DNA of 24,216 bases from contig JAZLDA010000102.1 in NCBI GenBank assembly GCA_045614505.1, positions 1 to 24,216 on the forward strand. Reading direction: 5' to 3'. Positions 22,387-24,216 of this stretch are shown here, piece by piece; the stretch's first letter is position 1; each line of letters starts with the position of its first letter. The notes below the pieces were generated by a model that worked only from the letters and a program-made list of their open reading frames with translations, had not been told where the DNA came from and ran no database searches. A program made the position numbers and the translations under genes. The stretch is from SIG607 sp045614505 (GTDB taxonomy: Bacteria; Bacillota; Clostridia; Oscillospirales; Acutalibacteraceae).

Positions 22387-23595
22387 TTACATATTATCGT
22401 AGGTTTCTTTAATTGCGAGTAAGAATTCCTTGCTGTTAACACCCTTTTTGTTTTCAAGGGTAGAAAGAGAAACAAGGTCCTTAGTCATAATGCCGTTTTC
22501 TATTGTTTTAATGGTTGCCGCTTCCATTTTGTCTGCATAGGATATAAGCTCGTCAATGCCGTCAAGGCTTCCTCTTTTTCTAAGAGCTCCTGTCCAAGCA
22601 AAAATGGTTGCCACGGGGTTGGTGCTGGTTTCCTCACCGTCACGGTATCTGTAATAGTGACGGGTAACGGTGCCGTGAGCAGCCTCGTACTCATATTTTC
22701 CGTCGGGAGAAACAAGCACGCTTGTCATCATTGCAAGGCTTCCGAAAGCAGTTGCGAGCATATCGCTCATAACATCACCGTCATAGTTTTTGCAAGCCCA
22801 GATGTAGCCGCCCTTACTTCTGATAACGCGTGCAACAGCGTCATCGATAAGGGTGTAGAAATATTCAATACCTGTTGCCTCGAACTTTTCTTTGTACTCT
22901 GCTTCATATATTTCAGCAAAAATATCCTTGAAGCGGTGGTCGTAGGTTTTGGAAATTGTATCCTTGCTGGAGAACCATAAATCCTGCTTTTTATCAAGGG
23001 CATATTCAAAGCAGGAGCGTGCAAAGCTCTCAATGGAAGCGTCAATGTTGTGAAGCCCCTGAACGATACCGTCGCTTTTACTAAATGTGAGAATGGTCTG
23101 TCTTCTTTCATTGCCGTCCTTGTCCTTTATAACAAGTTCAGCAGTCTCGCCCTTGTTTACTTTAAACTCAACATTCTTATAAACGTCACCGTAAGCGTGA
23201 CGGGCAATTATAATAGGTTTTTCCCAATTAGAAACAACCGGCTTAATGCCGTTAACAATAACAGGCTCTCTGAAAACAGTTCCGTCAAGAATAGCTCTTA
23301 CGGTACCGTTGGGGCTCTTCCACATCTCTTTGAGATTATATTCTTCAACACGCTGTGCATTCGGAGTGATGGTGGCACACTTAACGCCTACACCGTACTT
23401 TTTAATAGCTTCTGCGGCGTCAACCGTTACCTTGTCGTTGGTCTCATCACGGTAAGGCAGACCTAAATCGTAATACTCACTCTTTAAATCAATGTAAGGA
23501 TGAATGAGAATGTCCTTTATCCATTCCCATAAAACTCTGGTCATCTCGTCGCCGTCAAGCTCAACAATAGGCGTCGTCATCTTGATTTTTTCCAT
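22387..23595 (-). CDS. icd: NADP-dependent isocitrate dehydrogenase, dimeric eukaryote-like type
   Basis: The enzyme oxidises isocitrate to 2-oxoglutarate, giving NADPH. The 402 residues match the homodimeric family shared with mitochondrial and cytosolic enzymes rather than the E. coli type: PIVELDGDEMTRVLWEWIKD (9-28), TITPNAQRVEEYNLKEMWKSPNGT, NYDGDVMSDMLATAFGSLAMM with metal-binding aspartates, and AAHGTVTRHYYRY followed by ETSTNPVATIFAWTGAL. The TRH segment corresponds to the NADP-phosphate contact in that family. GGAGG lies 8 bases before the ATG. The stop lies just outside the 300-bp inverted-repeat element. Citrate synthase and aconitase are not adjacent. Confidence 0.97.
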   Translation of the reverse strand: MEKIKMTTPIVELDGDEMTRVLWEWIKDILIHPYIDLKSEYYDLGLPYRDETNDKVTVDAAEAIKKYGVGVKCATITPNAQRVEEYNLKEMWKSPNGTVRAILDGTVFREPVIVNGIKPVVSNWEKPIIIARHAYGDVYKNVEFKVNKGETAELVIKDKDGNERRQTILTFSKSDGIVQGLHNIDASIESFARSCFEYALDKKQDLWFSSKDTISKTYDHRFKDIFAEIYEAEYKEKFEATGIEYFYTLIDDAVARVIRSKGGYIWACKNYDGDVMSDMLATAFGSLAMMTSVLVSPDGKYEYEAAHGTVTRHYYRYRDGEETSTNPVATIFAWTGALRKRGSLDGIDELISYADKMEAATIKTIENGIMTKDLVSLSTLENKKGVNSKEFLLAIKETYDNM

Positions 23596-23627
23596 TTTCT
23601 TTACCTCCGGAAATTCATTACCGAAAC

Positions 23628-23656
23628 ATTATACTACATAGCAAAGAAAAATTAAA
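23628..23656 (-). promoter_or_regulatory. Probable promoter of icd
   Basis: A perfect TATAAT (23633-23628) on the minus strand, with a poor TTTAAT at the -35 position 17 bases upstream. Start near 23621, about 25 bases before the icd ATG. The -10 box is convincing; the -35 is weak, so an activator may be needed. Confidence 0.6.
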
Positions 23657-23684
23657 GGTTTTTTTGAAAATTTACGTCAGAATT

Positions 23685-24215
23685 TCAGCCTTTTGCCCAC
23701 TTAATTATAAGATTTATAAGTTTTCTCAGCACATCGAGTATGGACTCTGTCTCCTTTTCTGCTTCATCCGGAATTTCAGGTTGCTCAGCTTCATCTTTCC
23801 TCTTAAGCTTTCCGTTTGCAACAAAGAATTCAATATAAGCCTGTGCAGCCTGTTTGGCGAATTCCTCGGTTAAAATTATCGGTGTATCTACCGTGCTGTT
23901 CATAAAACCCAGTTCCGAAAGAATTGCAGGCATATTGGTTAGCACCAATACATCATAATTATACTGACCGAGAGGCTTTGCGCGGTTACCCTTAAGACCT
24001 GTGTGTGCAATAAGTCTGTCGTAAAGGTCCTTCTGCAATGTTCGGGTCGTTCCCTTTTCACTTAAGTCCTTGCAAACATAAAGCACAATACCGCCTCCTG
24101 AGAATTTCTTTTCTGCGGCATTTGCGTGAATGGAGCAGAAAATATCTGCTTTAAATTCATTGGCTCTCCTGCAGCGTTCTGGACGGCTTACATCGGTTTT
24201 GCCTGTTCGGTCGTC
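23685..24215 (-). CDS. N-acetylmuramoyl-L-alanine amidase, Amidase_3 family (partial, 5' end beyond window)
   Basis: The frame is open to the right edge, giving 177 residues from DDRTGKTDVSRPERC to a TGA at 23685. RRANEFKADIFCSIHANA contains a zinc-ligand histidine, GGGIVLYVC follows, and AILSELGFMNS holds the catalytic glutamate, as in zinc amidases of the CwlD/LytC family, which cleave the amide between muramic acid and the stem peptide. After the domain come an acidic linker (DEAEQPEIPDEAEKE) and an amphipathic helix (VLRKLINLIIKWAKG) that could touch the membrane. CwlD makes spore-cortex muramic lactam in spore formers; the missing N-terminus prevents deciding between that and a growth-time amidase. 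Confidence 0.9.
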   Translation of the reverse strand, partial: DDRTGKTDVSRPERCRRANEFKADIFCSIHANAAEKKFSGGGIVLYVCKDLSEKGTTRTLQKDLYDRLIAHTGLKGNRAKPLGQYNYDVLVLTNMPAILSELGFMNSTVDTPIILTEEFAKQAAQAYIEFFVANGKLKRKDEAEQPEIPDEAEKETESILDVLRKLINLIIKWAKG

Positions 24216-24216
24216 T

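Noticed and set aside
1..24216. CRISPR array, toxin-antitoxin pair, transposase or defence genes
   Set aside because: No regularly spaced direct repeats and no such protein motifs were found on either strand.

Overview
The window reads as chromosome of a low-to-moderate GC member of the Firmicutes, class Clostridia, from a spore-forming lineage (possibly Oscillospirales/Ruminococcaceae-like; the family is an inference). The reasons are AGGAGG-type ribosome sites, an infC-rpmI-rplT operon with a leader attenuator, YunB and a YtvI-like permease (sporulation families), a CdaA/CdaR c-di-AMP pair, and RecD2, DprA and ComF-type genes. Almost every gene lies on the minus strand and most is core housekeeping. 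The exceptions on the plus strand are an ACT-domain gene, one tRNA-Leu and an L-lactate permease.

Layout, left to right (minus-strand transcription runs right to left). 1-7657: a tightly packed, translationally coupled run, in transcription order SpoU-type RNA methyltransferase, dprA, topA, trmFO, plsX, rnc and a radical SAM/Elp3-like protein cut by the window edge. 7679-9024: rplT, rpmI and infC with a consensus promoter, an internal leader terminator and an AUU start for infC. 9039-13412: a divergent MreB-like gene with its own promoter, then comF, recD2 and a small membrane-anchored unknown under a promoter that overlaps the previous terminator. 13409-15408: cdaR and cdaA with promoter and terminator. 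15426-16898: a class-V aminotransferase/cysteine desulfurase and its DUF3343 putative Se/S-carrier neighbour, separated by a strong hairpin terminator.

16959-19293: a YtvI-like permease that appears to need a CTG start, a divergent UPF0735/PheB ACT-domain gene, and yunB. 19301-20230: a cytidylate-kinase-like gene and tRNA-Leu(UAG) fired from closely spaced divergent promoters, with a decayed inverted tRNA 3' fragment after the tRNA terminator. 20313-23633: lactate permease and NADP-type isocitrate dehydrogenase converge on a 300-bp element bounded by 31-bp imperfect inverted repeats, with nested inverted repeats inside. 23685-24215: the C-terminal part of a cell-wall amidase, open at the right edge.

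I see no CRISPR array, transposase, prophage, toxin-antitoxin or defence island. The best candidates for something undescribed are non-coding: the 300-bp element at 22082-22381, the infC and lctP leader hairpins, the terminator between the DUF3343 gene and the desulfurase gene, and the tRNA remnant. All functions are assigned by reading translated sequence from memory of the families; no search was run.
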